A stretch of DNA of 64,000 nucleotides, from positions 525,410-589,409 of the forward strand of contig JAPWUV010000002.1 in NCBI GenBank assembly GCA_028275345.1. The letters run 5' to 3'. This document shows, piece after piece, positions 63,741-64,000 of the stretch (positions are counted from its first letter, which is position 1; each line of letters begins with the position of its first letter). Source of the DNA: a bacterium (lineage in GTDB: Bacteria; Zhuqueibacterota; Zhuqueibacteria; Oleimicrobiales; Geothermoviventaceae). The notes under the pieces are model-generated. The model saw nothing but the letters and a program-made list of their open reading frames with translations. It was not told the origin of the DNA and did not search any database. Position numbers and translations under genes: made by a program.

Positions 63741-64000
63741 ATGCACTGCGCGCTCTGCGGGCGCGAGGAGAAGCGCATCAGTGCGGGCATTGGGGTATGC
63801 CGCGATTGTATCCTCCAGCGCCCGAGCGAGGCTTTAGCCCTCATCCAGCAGAGGCACGCGGAATCACGACGGGGGTTCGGGCTGCCGCCTGCGGTCCCGA
63901 AAGGGGCAAGTCCGCACGCCCGCCGCTGTGGCGTTTGCGCCAATGAATGCGAGATTCCGCCGGGGGAGAAAGGCTTTTGTGGGTTGCGGACCAACGACGG
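63741..64000 (+). CDS. Radical-SAM-family protein, 5' end only (right window edge)
   Basis: I translated about 86 N-terminal residues by hand. They hold two Cys clusters: MHCALCG...CRDC near the start and RRCGVCANECEIPPGEKGFCG at ~60–80. The second pattern (Cys-x2-Cys-x3-Cys, Ile-Pro-x-Gly, then Gly-x-Cys-Gly) is typical of the opening of AmmeMemoRadiSam-type and pyruvate-formate-lyase-activating-like radical SAM proteins, which have this Cys-rich segment before the CxxxCxxC iron-sulfur motif. The motif itself would lie beyond the window. The ATG follows GGGGAG closely. It starts 110 bases after the acyl-CoA synthetase. Confidence 0.72.
   Translation, partial: MHCALCGREEKRISAGIGVCRDCILQRPSEALALIQQRHAESRRGFGLPPAVPKGASPHARRCGVCANECEIPPGEKGFCGLRTND

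Noticed and set aside
1-64000. Phage, transposon, restriction-modification, toxin–antitoxin, CRISPR or other defence islands
   Set aside because: No integrase, transposase, nuclease–methylase pair, repeat–spacer array or similar signature was seen; the gene content is chromosomal housekeeping and envelope or carbohydrate functions.

Overview
The window is GC-rich (roughly 60 %), densely coded bacterial chromosome with no plasmid, phage, insertion-sequence, CRISPR, rRNA or convincing tRNA signature. The protein families (a DUF2723 membrane glycosyltransferase, a FlgD-like C-terminal sorting domain on a secreted propeller protein, a NagB–PIG-L fusion, DUF1844, DUF4139, DUF6599, long-form glucose-1-phosphate thymidylyltransferase) suggest an uncultured Gram-negative member of the Fibrobacterota–Chlorobiota–Bacteroidota (FCB) sphere, such as a KSB1/Calditrichota-like or Zixibacteria-like lineage. 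That placement is an inference from family content, not a phylogeny.

Layout. From 1 to about 35.6 kb every gene lies on the minus strand. Reading from the right, this stretch begins with a textbook sigma-70 promoter, an FMN riboswitch and a terminator-like hairpin, then ribD-ribE-ribBA-ribH. It continues into a secreted propeller protein, alkaline phosphatase, recN, murA, a TPR/coiled-coil membrane protein, dnaE, a YIP1 protein, a ThiF/MoeB-like E1 enzyme, an RNase HI homologue, an isochorismatase-fold hydrolase, a nucleotidyltransferase, a glycosyltransferase and an M23 peptidase. It then reaches valS with its own consensus promoter, a DUF4139 protein, recG, DUF1844, and a left-end envelope-glycan group (methyltransferase, GT4, DUF2723, a YbhN-type flippase-like protein cut by the window edge).

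From 35.8 to 40.1 kb three plus-strand genes encode an exported M28 peptidase, the MgtE Mg2+ channel and a lipoprotein. They converge on a minus-strand block from 51.4 to 40.3 kb: an SPFH protein, a giant ~1,866-residue protein, a HAD phosphatase, a DUF6599 protein and an exported GH3 glycosidase. The remainder holds an exported FG-GAP/propeller protein, a NagB–PIG-L fusion, the convergent GT9 + pheA pair, two exported xylose-isomerase-like TIM barrels, a long-chain acyl-CoA synthetase, and the 5' end of a radical-SAM gene cut by the right edge.

Main discovery. The giant protein at 44729–50329 appears to join a degenerate aminotransferase-like domain, an intact fold-type-I PLP aminotransferase and a ~1,000-residue phosphoenolpyruvate-carboxylase-like domain. 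In that last domain the overall order of landmarks is kept but the catalytic glycine/arginine loops are replaced. It sits directly behind an SPFH membrane-scaffold gene. All family assignments here were made by reading the translated sequence; none was confirmed by a database search.
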